Assembly (NCBI GenBank): GCA_003993805.1
Contig: RSEF01000001.1
Span: 179,256,532 to 179,320,531 of the forward strand
Direction of reading: 5' to 3'
Source: Himantopus leucocephalus
Taxonomy: Eukaryota > Chordata > Aves > Charadriiformes > Recurvirostridae
Length of the DNA stretch: 64,000 bases
Shown here: piece after piece, positions 1 to 12,835 of the stretch
Numbering within the stretch: position 1 is the stretch's first letter
How the letters are laid out: every line of letters starts with the position of its first letter
The notes under the pieces: generated by a model
Databases searched by the model: none
What the model was told of the DNA's origin: nothing
What the model saw: the letters and a program-made list of their open reading frames with translations, nothing else
Position numbers and translations under genes: made by a program

Positions 1-1394
1 TAGTATCCCTTTACCACTGCAAATACAGGGTGTACCTGTCCAGTAAAGATAGGTTAAAATAAGTCTCCCATGATCCGAGTTATTATTATTTTTGAAGTAA
101 CCAAAAATCAGACATTGCCATTCATTGCCTTTGCTATAGAAAAGTTCCTTCTCTGGGAGCTATTGTTTATCTCCTTATTTAAATTCCGGCTAGTGTTTAT
201 TAGAATCAAACCTCATAGAGATTCTTTCTAACACTGGCAATGTTTGGTAGCAAACACAAAAAGCCTGCAGTTTCTTAGACACATTTTGATTTATAAGTAA
301 AGTCTCATTTGGTTAACAGCTTTATTTATCTTATTCGTATCCCAAGAAATCAATGGCTGACAAGAGTTTGAAATTAAAATGCAGTCAAACTAAAGTACCT
401 TCAGGACAAATAGATTACCTATTACCATTGAAATACTTAATCTCTTTGCTAAACAACTTTGAAATATTTAAACATAGAATGAACAACTTTATATTACAGA
501 AGACCTGTGTAACATTCATCAGTGTCGTGCCTAAGAGCCTTCTGAAAGCAATTAAATAATGTAAGAAATGCTTCACTATTTGTTTGAATGGTATATTGAA
601 AATGAATAAACGATACTGGACTTCTGTTTGTGACTGTGTTTGTTGTATCTTGTTCCTATTGTGTTAGTTTCAGCCAACAGGCTTTTAACTCTGTATTGCA
701 AAGGCCAGGAAGGTTTCTTCCTCTCATTCCCCTCTTCTTTGATGAGTATTTTGGCTTCTGGAAGTGTTTTTCATCTTCCTCTGAGACAATGGTTACTGGC
801 TATGGCCAGAGATGGGATGTTGGTTAGATGTGCTAGCCCTCCACGTGGTACTGAAAGTCTGAGAAATGTGGCTTGTGTCTTGTTCACTTGTTCAGGATTA
901 ACGCGATCATGAGATTTGGAGTCAAAACAACTTTCAACCTTAGCCTAACTATCAGTGAACATTGCCTTCTTGGCTTTGGTTTTCCAGCTTCCTCTTTGGT
1001 GTAGGCCATGGTTCATTTCATAGGATCACTTGGGTGTCTTTCTTTAACCAGCTGCCACTTCAGAGACTTAGGACATTGGTGATGCCTTCAATCTCTTTTG
1101 CTCCTATATTGTTACTTCTGAGGCTTTGAACTCTGTGGCAGGTTTGCCTTGGCTAGCAACCAAGCACCCATTCAGCCTCTTGCCCCCCACCCTCAGCAGG
1201 ATGGAGGAAGGAAATAGGCAGGACAGGAATGAGAAAGCTCATGGGTTGAGCCAAAGACAGGGAGATGGCTTACCAATTACTGTTGTGGGCAAAACAGCCT
1301 CAACTTGAGGAAAAACAACTTAACTTATTGCCAATTAAAATAAATATCTAATTACTAATTTGGGTAGTGCCAAACAAAAAGACAAACATTAAAA
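1..1394. other. Non-coding, nothing recognised
   Basis: This is AT-rich unique-looking DNA. Open frames are short (90 codons or fewer), overlap one another in different frames and mostly start at non-ATG codons. I see no splice-bounded frame, repeat family or RNA gene. Confidence 0.6.
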
Positions 1395-1870
1395 TTACAC
1401 CTTTCCTCCTCCTTTTCCCAGACTCCAATAACCCCTTTGAGCAGCACAGAGGTGATGGAGGTGGTGGGGTAAAGTCAGTACCATAGCAGTTTCTCTCTGC
1501 TGCTCCTTCCTCCTCACACTTTTTCTGTGCTCCAGTGTGAGTCCTCCATGGGCTGCAGTGGTTATCTGCTCCACCATGGAGGACCTACTCTCCCACTTTC
1601 TTATCTGACCTTGGGGCTTGCAGGGGGTTTTTTCCCTCCTTTTTTCCTCTCTCCTCACTTGTCCATTGGTTTTGCCATTTCTTAAATATGCTTTCTCAGA
1701 GGTGCCACCACCCTGGCTGCAGGACTCAGCCGTGCCCTGTGGTGGGTCAGTTGGAGCCGGCTGGAACCAGCTGTGTCGGGCACGAGGAAGCCCCAGCCTC
1801 TCCTCACAGAGGCTGCCATGCAGCACCTGCTGCCGGCACTTGGGCACCTGCAGCCAATACATGTCTAGAG
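1395..1870. mobile_element. Degraded avian ERV-related interspersed repeat
   Basis: The block is GC-richer than its surroundings and is built from motifs that I recall, in this order, from a dispersed repeat common in neoavian genomes. The motifs are a C-rich start, 'ctgctccttcctcctcacac', 'tcctccatgggctgcag', 'tctgctccaccatgg', 'cttaaatatg', 'ggagccggctgg', a 'cctcacagaggctgcc' segment and an end near 'ccaatac'. I believe the family is derived from an endogenous retrovirus or LTR element, but this identification is from memory. The copy is diverged and has internal deletions. A 155-codon minus-strand frame (1395-1862) lies inside it, and I regard it as an artefact of the repeat rather than a gene. 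No retroviral protein domain is visible. Confidence 0.5.
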
Positions 1871-1880
1871 GCTATATGGA

Positions 1881-2470
1881 ATCATAGACGACTTCATTTG
1901 TTTTAGGAAGTTATGGCATCTATAATAGTGTATCAGCAGATGAAGTGGAAGTTGAAACTTCTGGAATAAACATCTGTAATGTTTGGTAGCAGAAGGACAC
2001 TGGATGCAATGCATCAGGCAGTCCCTGGTTTTGTCCATAACGATGAAACTAAATGATAAAACAGCAATCTTGCTCTGGCCGTGAGGCCAGGTAATACACA
2101 GAATAGCCATCTTTGCATAACATAGCCCTTGGCCCTCGATATTCTCTGGTGATGCTGTCATAACTGACGTGTTGTGTGAATGTATTTTTAATACACTTCA
2201 AACTGCCTGAAATAATATGATGACTGTGTTGCAGCCCATCACAGAGGTGCTGTAATTTCATGAAACACAGAGTGGATCGTTTATGTCCTCAGGTGTGGCT
2301 AAAGGGTATATGGAGTGACATAAGGCTTCAAAGATGGCTGGGGTAGTTCCGGCAGACTGTGGAGGGTGGAGACAGCCAAATTTGGTGAAGTCTCATCTAT
2401 GCTGCCTTTGTGAGGAATCCCTGAAGTGAACTATGTTGAGAAAGCCTAGGCTTTGTCTTGAGATGAGATA
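1881..2470 (-). other. Broken protein-like frames on the minus strand
   Basis: Read on the minus strand, three overlapping frames each give stretches of ordinary-looking protein separated by stops and frame changes. One frame at 2049-2261 runs from an ATG through the motif GPRAMLCKDGYSVYYLASRP and stops at 2049. A second frame (1865-2161) continues downstream, and a third lies upstream at about 2300-2420. This pattern would fit a decayed processed pseudogene, but I do not recognise the parent and see no poly(A) tail. Chance is a real alternative. Confidence 0.18.
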
Positions 2471-4241
2471 ACTGAGATGGAAACAGGAAGCCACCAAGAA
2501 GTTAGGCGATGTGTAAAATCAGGGATCCAGCGCTTAAGCAATTGCCTGGCCTTCTGTTATTTAAAGGTGTAGATGTATCCTGAATATCTTGAAAAAAAGG
2601 CAAGTACGGGGATACACAAAAGCATTTAGATCTCTTCAGGTGCCCATCAATTAACAGGAAGCACATGAAAAGCTCACCCAACTTGGTGAGGTATTCTTCA
2701 CACTAAAGTAACCTTTTCATATGTGTGCAGATAAAACTGTGGATTTGGGTCCCATAAGGATCTACTTAAGTGTTATGTGCTGTGGTATTGAGAGTCACTA
2801 AAATGTACATGGATCCTGCCACTTGAGAACAGGTTGAGTTTAGATTGGCTAGGAAGGCAGCACAGGGAGCAGAGGATAGGACCTTTTTTTCTGTGTTAAC
2901 TGGAGTTGCTAATAGTTACTAGCAATTTCTTTTGGTTTTGTCTCTCTCCTGCTGCAAATTAATAGCTTGCTTAGTACATAAATTTATTTAGTTGTATTTA
3001 TGTATGTGCATGAAAATGAATTGCTGAACTCTGTGCAAATACTCAAAAAACTGTGGAAGAAAAGCTGAGCTGAAGTAATGAATTTCCATTCAGTTTTTAA
3101 GTTCCATAGTACTATCATCCTCTTGTTTATAGGAATTACTCCACAGTAGATCAGGAGTATAAACCTGTCTTCCCAGCCAGATGTCATTCATCAGCATATT
3201 TTGTCTAGTCTTCAGCCCATTTCTTGCTCTCCTTTTTCCCAAGGGTCTTCAAACACAGCCAGGGACCGAGGAGCTTGTCATCCTCAATCCTATTACTGAA
3301 AGCGCATTCCCCAAAGATATAACACATCAGGTGAATAAAGCATATACCTTTGTTTGAGGTTAATATACATAAGCATTTGGTCATGTATGCACCCTGATAC
3401 ACATGCTTATTCCTTTGCAGTACCAGACACATCTGTGACAAGACAGAGCCTGTCTGCACTTCGTCTATGCAATGCATGCATGGGCTATCACATGAGGAGG
3501 GAGAGGCTACAGAGTCATTTTGCTTTATCTGAAGAACAGTGGCCCCATCCCTAGTTTGTATACTAGGCTCCAGGGAATCTTCCTGCCCTCTGTTTCATTC
3601 ATCCATGGCAGGTAGTCATCATGAAAGCTCTTCTGGTGGAGAAGTCACACTTCCACTGGTAGCAAACATCAGTCAGGCCCACTAAGAGATTCTGACATCA
3701 GAGAAAACATGGATTTCTTCAGCTGTGCCCAAGCTGGGGGTAAGCCCATGAATGGACATGAGCAATGAACGAACATGTTCAAGGAAAACTGTGTTCGTAA
3801 GCAGATGGGATGACGGATGTTAAACTGGCCGTGGCATTTACAGAGTTTATTCCCAGAAATAAGTAATCACGTTAGAATTAAGTATGATCCCTCTTATCTC
3901 CAACAATGCAAAATAGATTTAGGAAGTCATAAACAGCCAGAAGAGCCAGGGTTCATGAGGCCTTCACAGAAATGTGTTTGAACTGCGCTTGACTTTCTCA
4001 GAACATTCTCAGGAACTGGCATTTTCACTTTCCAAATACTTTTTACTATAAAAGGAAGATCTTAGGATCTTGGAGGATGCACAAACACAGGAAAACCAGC
4101 TCCAAATTGGGAAAGAGCAGCACAGGACTTCTGGCAGATTATGAGTGTACAGATCTTCTGGTTGAAGAAAGGCTATCTGTTCAGATGAAATATCAAATGT
4201 GAATATCAAATTGGAAGCAAAGGTAACATCATGGCAAAGAT
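2471..4241. other. Non-coding, nothing firm recognised
   Basis: There is no repeat family or convincing gene here. A good minus-strand acceptor-like site occurs near 3057 (pyrimidine tract ending in cttccacag), and a plus-strand one near 3420 (attcctttgcag). Neither is followed by a paired donor, so I do not call exons. Confidence 0.5.
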
Positions 4242-4550
4242 AATGGATTAAAACTCAGTAGAGAGGGATTTAACTCATAGCTCTGTTTTCTTGACAATTT
4301 TATGACAGTTACTTCTTCCCTCTTTGTTTTTGTCTACACACGTGGATGAGATATTGCATTTCCCCTATCTCTTGTCTGTCTTCTCTGTTTAGAATNAATG
4401 GATTAAAACTCAGTAGAGAGGGATTTAACTCATAGCTCTGCTTTCTTGCCAATTTTATGACAGTTATTTCTTCCCTCTTTGTTTTTTTCTACACACGTGG
4501 ATGAGATATTGCATTCCCCCTATCTCTTGTCTGTCTTCTCTGTTTAGAAT
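4242..4550. repeat. 154-bp direct duplication joined by one N
   Basis: Positions 4242-4395 and 4397-4550 are two 154-bp copies that differ at about five bases (for example ctctgttttcttgac versus ctctgctttcttgcc). A single N at 4396 separates them. Both start 'aatggattaaaactcag' and end 'ctgtttagaat'. An N exactly at the junction suggests an unmerged overlap or haplotype duplication in the assembly. A true young tandem duplication is the alternative. Confidence 0.95.
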
Positions 4551-6310
4551 ATGATTTCTGCCATTAATAACTTTAATGAATAATACATGCATAAGCCCAC
4601 TGTGAAATCTCTAGACAAACTCTTGGTGACTCCGGTTCATAGTTCTGCAATCCAAGAACAGTCACAACCAGTCACAATGAAAACCAGAATCTGAGGATAC
4701 TCAATGCAAAGAGAAGGAAAAATGGCATTTAAATAATGAGTGATAATCAGAATCCTTTAAGTGGCATTGCATACCAGACAGACAAACAACATAAAGCTTT
4801 GACTTGTTTTAATAGCAGCCAAACTGTCTGTCACTGGTAAATTCTTACTATCAGGCCTACTGGAGCACCTTAGTCTGTACATCATATTAAAACAGAGATA
4901 CTGATAAACATCAGGGATTCAGTACGCATATCTTTTTAATTCCTAAGTTTCATCGTCATCCATCATAGTTAAGTAGTTGCTAAGAATTCTGGACATGAAC
5001 TGACTTCCCTCATTTTCAGTCAGCGTTCAAGTGTTATATTGCTCAAGTTGTTAACTTCCCCCCCAAAAGTTCCACGTATTGATGGTCACTGATCCCAGCT
5101 ACGTGCATTGTTGTGAACCTTAAGTCTTTCCTTCAGCTACTGTTGAGTTACTACTAGCACTGACACACACATTTAAAGTTCGTTTATTTCATTCTTTCAC
5201 AACCATTCATATTCAGCCTAGTACTTTGATTTTTATCTTCCCTGATTAATATGTCTGCTGGGTACAGATGTAAAGCTATACAACCAGTTAGTTATTGATA
5301 ATAGAAGACATCTATACAGGGAATACCCTGTTTTGCAGGACGAAGAAAGAGTAGGTATCTGCCCCAAAAGCCCAAAGCCCAAAGATGTTACAGGGAGACT
5401 TTTATTTGTCTTCAGTGGTCAGGCCCCAAGTGATCCATATTTGTAAAGTTAATAAGCCTGTTGCTCAATTGTACTGTCAAAAGGAAAAAAGAACTGGTGC
5501 ATTTGATCCCTTTTACTTTCAGCTTGATGCAAAGCTGTATTAGGTATAATCCCATTTTTCAGAGTGAATGAAATCCTGTGTTATTTGAAAAGCTAGAGCT
5601 GCTGTCTCAGATTTATGGAGCTTAACTTGTTTAGCTTGACAGATGCTGTTCAGGATCAAAAGACATTGATGTAAACAATGCTGTATCTTCAAGGTCAGGA
5701 AAACTCTAGGGAAGAAGTTGTCTTGATACAATGTAGGATAGAAGGAAGAAGCAAGTTAAACATATAGATAAGTATAACCATCAGAAACAGTGCAATAGTT
5801 TTCATAAGCATGAGTCCCAGGACATAAGACAAGTCCAGTCAGGCAAGTGCAGCGATATTCTGTTGCTCACTCATAAGATCACTCATAAGATGTCTGTATG
5901 ATGGTCTCTTATTTTTAGTAAATCCTTAGCTTAAATCCTGTTCTTTCATCTCACTACTTCTCTAGGATGTCACAAGACAGATTCTTTCTTTATTTCCAAG
6001 GCCTCGTTATTTTGTAATATAAAAATGGCACAGTGTTTAAACAATTCTCCTCAATATTTTGTTACAATCTGAAAAAAAATATTAATTTCTGGACAGAGCC
6101 CTTATTGTTGGATGGATTGTGTAGAATTATGGAGTTTTTTTCCATTGCAATAACATTCCACTGGTTGGAGTGATCTCAAGAGTCTGAGATCTTACATACT
6201 GATTACTATTTAGTCATTTTAGCCACACAGTCAAGTTCAAACGTTCTTGCTAGTATTTCTTTCATAAACAGTATCTCTTCAAGACTTTCCCTTTGGTTCT
6301 TTTGCTGATA
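4551..6310. other. Non-coding, minor tandem repeat only
   Basis: No gene or repeat family was recognised. The only local structure noted is a perfect tandem pair of a 12-mer (tcactcataaga) at 5867-5890. Confidence 0.5.
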
Positions 6311-6320
6311 NNNNNNNNNN
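6311..6320. other. 10-N assembly gap
   Basis: There are ten consecutive N bases. The flanks are not obviously duplicated. Confidence 1.
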
Positions 6321-9300
6321 GGCATCAATCCACCCACCCCTATGAGAAACTACAGAATATGCTTCCATTGGGACTAAATTTACCTTAATTAAAATATCCC
6401 ATCTTGACCTAAGGGGAGAGACAATGCACTGTAACCCTTGGCAAACAGCTTGGTTAATCAGCTAGCCACTCAATGAATCATATTCTCCTGATTTTTAGGT
6501 TGAATTTGCCTGGCTTCAAATTCCAAATGCTGAGTTTTATTATATGTTTACCTGGATTGACCAAAAGTTACTCTATGAAGATATTATTTATCATATTGAT
6601 TCTTACATTGATGAAGTTACAGTTTATCTTCAAAAAGTTAAATAGAGTACCCACATTTTTTCACTAAAAAGAATAGAAAACATATGTTGATTTTTTTTCT
6701 AGCTCTTCTTTGAACACAGACCAATTCAATGCTTTCCTTCCACTATGTTTTCCAGAACCAAATCCGTTATTCTCAGCATGGTTTCACCAATAACAGTCAC
6801 AGAGTAAGGTAACAAATGCAATGTGGTCGTGACTTGAGTTTTTTCTTTTAAGCTTCCACAGACTTTGTTAATCCCTCCTATAAAAACCATGACTCAATAA
6901 TTCCCAGATCCCAGGAAAACACCCTCAAGATTTTTGGTGCAATACAGTTTCTTCCAAGAACAGTGGGAGGGAAAGTAGGGAGTATAGGGTATAATTACCT
7001 TGTATTTGTATCACTTTGCCTGCACAGTTTAACTACTAGCAGGGCCTACTAATAGGGACCTGACCCTAATATCTAATCCTACAAAGCATTTTGTGTTAAT
7101 TCTTGAGTAAAGTAGGGATGGGAGCCCAAATCTCTTCTCTTCCAGGTACTGTGTCCAGAGTGCCACCCTTGGAGACAGACTCATGATCACTTTTGTACTG
7201 TGTCTCTACTAATGGACACAGCACTCAGTTACCAGGAGCTGGATGCACTTTGCTCTATGTTTCTAATGGAAAAATCATTTTGGTATCACTGTCCAATTAT
7301 TTTCACTGGATTTTTTCTGTGTGTGCAAATACTGAAGTGAGTGAAATGAGAAAAAAAGAGAGGATATGTGACTTGGAAATTGCACCAAGAGCGAAAACTA
7401 GAAGTTACCCACTGTGGTAGCTTTGGTAGCTGCAGGTGCTTGAAAATATCTCCAACACGTATAGCAACTGAAGTTTTCTTATCATTTATTGAAGCAAAAG
7501 AGTGCTACTTAGAGGGTCAAGTAAAGAGATATTGATCAAGTCTTCAGGAAATTTTAGAAGCAATGAAACTTTGTAATTTCTATATGATTAGGGATTAGAG
7601 AAAAATTATCTCCTTCTTTCGCAGGAAGTTGTAAATATGAGGTCATGTCATTATTTTAAAGCTGTGCACAAATCCTCATGCAGCTCTGGATAGACGGATG
7701 CTGGAATTCTCCCAAACACAGGGGGAAACAGCAATCTCTTGCAGGGCGACAGTTTCTTGCCTGCTTTGCCTGGTCCTTGCCTGCTGTTTTCAGCAAATAC
7801 CTCAGGTGCACTAGCAGGGATTTCAGCTGGGCTTGACCTTTGCATTTGCTTTCTTTCCGCTTTCTGTGATCTGCCCGAGAGACAAGTCTCCTAGCAGAGC
7901 ATGTACACAATCCAAGGCAAAACACTGCAGAAATGACACAGTTCATAATTTTCTCCATCCCAGAGCACAGGCACTACTATTTTTTCAATTTCCCAAATGC
8001 TATGTGGTTTTATATTTATTTAGAAATGGATTTTAGATCACTTTGAATAGTCCTCTGTCAGAGCTATAGCCCCAGATGGACAAATGAGTGTTCAGAGTGA
8101 TAACTCTGCAGTACAGACCTCTAAAAAATCTGTTTAAATAATAACCATCCTGACACCAGAAACTGGAGGGAAGTCTATATAACAAATCTCCAAAGAGAGT
8201 GTATAAAACCAGTGCATTTTGCTATGCTGTGTGGCAAGTATAGAAATGTTTTGGTCATGTTTAATTATGAAGGTCAATTTATTTCTGACTTTGCTGTAGT
8301 AATAATGCAGTCATTTGAAATCCCTATTAAAAAAGCCTTTGCACCATTCTATACCATTAGATTTATTCCAGAGTCATTAAAAACAAATCAAGGAATTTTA
8401 AAAAACATTGTTAGATCTAGTTAGTCTTTACACCTGCTGACAATAAGACATGTCACAGGTATGTGCAGAGTCCAGAGGAAAATATGAATTTATAAAAAAT
8501 TATGTAAAACTGCTTTATTGAACTAAATGTGCCACTTCCAAGAGCTTGTCTTAGGACTAAAAGCGAGAGCTGTGTGTCCCATCTTAAAAACACAGACCCA
8601 GGGGTAAAAAAGTTCCTTTTTCTAGTCCAAGAAATCACAAAACATCAAACTTTCATTGAATGCTAACTTACTCCAAGACAGTGCTTTTACAAAAGAAAAC
8701 AAAATCGTTATCGATGGGGAACTGACAGAAAATTCATATGTGAAGTCAAAAAATTTATCAGAACTTATCAGGAGGAATATTTTAGGCTAGGTATTTGAAT
8801 GACCAGAATAAGTTGGGGTTTATTTGTGATGGATTACAGAAGAGATTTTAGTGCACAGATTGTTTCCTTGTATAGCTGTGCAATTAATCAAATAATTATC
8901 TCCTTTACGTGACATTCATGTTCTAAAATATTGTTGTCCCTCTGCTAAGCATCACCCAATTTCTCAGCCATGTAAATCAGCTTCTTTTTAGAGGGGAAAC
9001 AGGTAGCACCCTCCCTGTGTGAATGCTCAAATTACTTGTATAATAGTGTCATACATTTCTCCAGATTATTTGGCACCCTCTCCGACAGAGGTGGGCACAA
9101 CTAAGCCGCAGCCAAATTGGTGTTCCAGGAGCTCAGCTGACAGCAGGCTTCAGGCAGTGACTCTGCCTCCATAAATAATCCTACTGTATTAGCAAGTGTA
9201 AGAAAATCAGTTCCCTTGCCATTTGAGCCCTTACTTTCCCACCCACCCACTACCACCACCAAAACAGGCAGAGCGATTGCCTGCTGCTCGCCCACAACGC

Positions 9301-10015
9301 CCTGTGAAAGCGCTTGTAATAGTGCCATCTAGTGACACCTGCCTCGAAAATACACCAACAAAACTGTCCGAGAACCCCAAAAATCCCCAAAAGTGCTCAT
9401 TGCTACGTCACGCAAACCTTGATGAAGATTTGCACTCGTTGAGCACAGGGTTAAATGAATGCATCAACATGTTGTCCAGGTGGCCCCAATGATGACCTCT
9501 TCCCAGTCCTAGACCTCCTTCTCTTCCGTCATTTCCTACCCTCAACTGGAACAATTATTCCTGGGTCTCACTACTTTGGTATCATCCACTAAGAACATTT
9601 ATCCTGTTTACGAATCTTAATATGTTTAAAGTACATGCCATTTTCAGATGTAAGTTCTATATAGCCTTTAATATGTACATATACATATAGTATACCTATT
9701 AGACTGACTGTGAATATCAGACTGCAGAAAATATTGACTATTGTGCCAAACCTCTTTCATAGTGCCACCAAGAAAAAGTCTTGGTTACCTCAAGCACTGG
9801 ATAATCGTGGTCATTGGGTGAGCATAGTCACTGAACTACCTCTGTCAGTCACCTCAGTAAGTGATGCAGCATAAACTGTAGCACAGACAGAACAGATGCT
9901 CCAGGAGCTGAAGATTTAGTAGCTACATTAGACTTCAAATATTTCCAATTTCCATGGGTCTATGAAAATAAAAAGATCCTATAAGGAGTAATTGCTCAAA
10001 GTAATTCTTAACACT
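6321..10015. other. Non-coding, nothing firm recognised
   Basis: This is AT-rich sequence with scattered short frames. A 25-bp splice-bounded minus-strand segment at 6384-6408 is treated as a finding, not as a called exon. I recognised no repeat family, RNA gene or CpG island. Confidence 0.5.
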
Positions 10016-10016
10016 T

Positions 10017-10102
10017 TGTTTAAAAAACAACAAAATCCCCCCCCCCAAAAAAAAACACCAAAAAACACAACAAAACCCCCAATAATAATAATAAAAAGAA
10101 AT
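10017..10102. repeat. A/C-rich low-complexity tract with (AAT)n
   Basis: This is a run of A and C with almost no G (aaaacaacaaaatccccccccc...), passing into an AAT microsatellite near 10081-10094. The glycine, tryptophan and phenylalanine-rich minus-strand frame over it (9935-10174) is a by-product of the low complexity. Confidence 0.9.
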
Positions 10103-12009
10103 ATGTTGCAAAGATTCAACTAATAATTTACGTTTTCCTACAACAAGTTGCCCAGCTTTCACTTCTTTGACCACAAGATGCTGGTGTGCCTATGGATGAT
10201 GGCAGGACTATCAGGAAGTATATCAGATGGATTAATTACTCAGTCTTTGAGAGGCCCAACATGCTTTTTGGAATATCATCTTCTGTCCTGAGGGCTCGTT
10301 TTATATGGTACTTCTAGAGCGCTTATGTTAACCTTCACGTTAGATCTGTCTTCAAAGCCAGATGTGGAGCAAAGAGATGGTACCATTTTTTTTAATATTC
10401 CTATCTCATGTCTCCTTTTCAGCAAGCTGAGAGAGAATAGATACTTTCCTCATATAAGAGTGTACATTAGGTTTGAACCTTTCTTATGTCACCAGAAGTC
10501 TACTGTCTGCAGATGCACTACTGGTAGAAATGTGTAGGGTTAAAGATTTCCAACACTTTTTAACCTCAAGAATTTCTTCGAGTTGCTTATGCCTACCAAA
10601 TTATTTCCATGAGATGCTTGCATAATTTATTTTTTGCATTTTTGGCAAAACAGATTGAACAACACAATAATAAAGATTTTGTGGTATACATTCTTATAAG
10701 TTGTCCTGGAAAACAGAATTTGCTCTCTTCTATTATGGTATTCCTCCATGATCCTAGGCAAGTAATTGGGTTAATTTTTCCCTTTAGTTTAAGAGGTTTT
10801 TTGCTTTCTCTCCCTGTGTTAATTCCCTAACTTAAAATCAGTGGTAATTCTATCTCCACCTCTCTCAAGCTCAACATAAAAATTGAGTAATTTATTTTGG
10901 TTATTGTGAACATGGTGGGGTTAGAGTAAGCATTACAGAAATGCCAACATTTAGCATGTTTCACAGTAGATATGGCAATCCATATACACATAGAAGAACA
11001 GAACGAACTAACCCTCTGTCAACATTGTCTGTCCAATGTAGAGCATCCTGTGGAAAAAAAGACCTTATAATCAAGCATATAAAAGCTTACATAATCCATA
11101 TGTGTATGAGAGAAATGGAAACTGTCTTAGTTCTGCTATAGGCAAAACTTAATAAAAAAAGTAACTTTACAACACTAATTGACTATGCCTCAGTTACATG
11201 GGTACTGTATACAGAACACAATGTCTTGTTACATTATGTAGAGGAAATTGGTTTTCTGTGCCCCGTTACGGCTGTACTGCACACAGGGGCTGTATCTGCA
11301 GGATCTGCCTGTTTCCCAGATCACGGTTTCTGGGCTGAGAGCACTCCAGACTAATTAAATATTTTCCTGGTGAGCAGTGGAACCCATTTAAATGAGTGAA
11401 AGAGAAAGTGTTTAATAAACATTCAAGGAGCAAACATTGTCTGGTGGCTTTTTGAAAAGAAATGTCACTGGGAAATCAAGAATAAAAGATGTTTATATTT
11501 AAACAAAAGTGGTTTGATGCCTTGGAATCATGCGTTGGAAGTTTTTCAAAGATATTGAAAGAAGATCATAGGGTGTCTGCATAAGTGTACATGTTCTTCC
11601 AGCACAGTCTCAGGGAAACTTTCAGGGCCACTAAGCAAAGGTAAACTGGCAGGAGCTTTCACAACTTAAAAAGAGCAAAATGCCTCTTAGTAAATAATGA
11701 ATCACTTAAATAAAACTGTCTACATGAAAAGGTAACTTCAACAGTTGCCTCTTGAATTCCTGAAATGCAGAATGGCTCTAGTTCTCACGTTAACCCTTTC
11801 TTACTCAATACCTATCTTGCAGTAGGTCACGATGAAACCACAGCAGTGGTTGAAATGTGGTTACATTTGTCTGGAATAAAGTTTGGTTATGCACTGTATT
11901 GGATGAGTTCCACTTGAGAAGTGTGGCCTAAATATTTGGGCCAAATATTTTTATTTCTATCTCATAATTCTCAAGGAGAATTTAGTGAAGAAAGCTCCCA
12001 GAAATGGCA
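10103..12009. other. Non-coding, nothing recognised
   Basis: No supported gene or repeat. A strong plus-strand acceptor-like site (catgtctccttttcag, near 10422) is present, but I could not pair it with a convincing donor. Confidence 0.5.
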
Positions 12010-12835
12010 ATCCAAGAACTACAGAATGGTTGGGGTTGGAAGGAACCTCTCGAGGTCATCTGGTCCAACCTCCCTCCTCAAGCAGGGTCACCTAAAGCTG
12101 GTTGTCCAGGACTATATCTCCAAGGATGCGGACCCCACAGGCTCTCTGGGCAACCTATGCCAGTGATTGATCACTCCCACAGCAAAAAAAAAGGTTTTCT
12201 AGTGTGATCAGGTGAAAGCTCATGCATTTTAATTTGTGTCCACTGCCTCTTTTATTGTCACTGGGCACCACTGAGAAAAGTCCCCTTCATTCCCTTCCTT
12301 CAGGTATTTATACATACTGATAAGATTCCTAGGAGCCTTCTCTTCTCCAAGCTAAATGGTCCCAGCTCTCTCAGCCTTTCCTTATAGGAGAGATACTCCA
12401 TTCCCTTAACCAACTTTGTGGTCCTTCATTGGACTCTCTCCAGTATGTCCATGTCTCTGTTGTGCTGGGGAGCCCAGAACTGGACACAGTACTCCAGATG
12501 AACCCTCACCAGTGCTGCATAGAGGGGAAGGGTCGCCTTCCTCAATCTGCTGTCAACACTCCTCCTAATGCAGCCCGGGATACTGCTGGCCTTGTTTTGC
12601 CACAGGAGCACAGTGATAGCTCATGTTCAGCTTATTGTCCAACAGGACCCCAAGGTCCTTCTTGGCAAAGCTGCTTTTTGGTCAGCTGGTCCCCAGCATA
12701 TACCGATGTATAGAGTTGTTCCTCCCTGATGTAGGACTTTCCACTTCCCCTTGTTGTACTTCATGAGGTTCCCATCAGCCCGTTTCTCCAGCCTGCCGAC
12801 ATCCCTCTGGATGACAGCATAATCCTCCGGTGTTA
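12010..12835 (-). mobile_element. CR1 LINE, 5'-truncated, 3' part of ORF2 and 3' UTR
   Basis: CR1 is a chicken-repeat-1 type non-LTR retrotransposon whose ORF2 encodes an endonuclease and a reverse transcriptase. Here the element lies in reverse. Its 3' end is at about 12010, with the characteristic plus-strand wording 'ggttggaaggaacctc', 'ctggtccaacctccctcctc' and 'ctctctgggcaacctatgcc'. Minus-strand frames preserve the C-terminal ORF2 region: VIQRDVGRLEKRADGNLMK and NKGKWKVLH upstream (12627-12830), then [30 protein letters not shown] and ERVQ (12426-12611). The frame is interrupted between the two pieces, so the copy is dead. The 5' boundary near 12835 is approximate. Confidence 0.96.

Noticed and set aside
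1395..1862. 155-codon minus-strand frame
   Set aside because: It coincides with an ERV-like interspersed repeat and shows no protein family.
12429..12713. Plus-strand frame over the CR1
   Set aside because: It is antisense to the CR1 ORF2 remnant.
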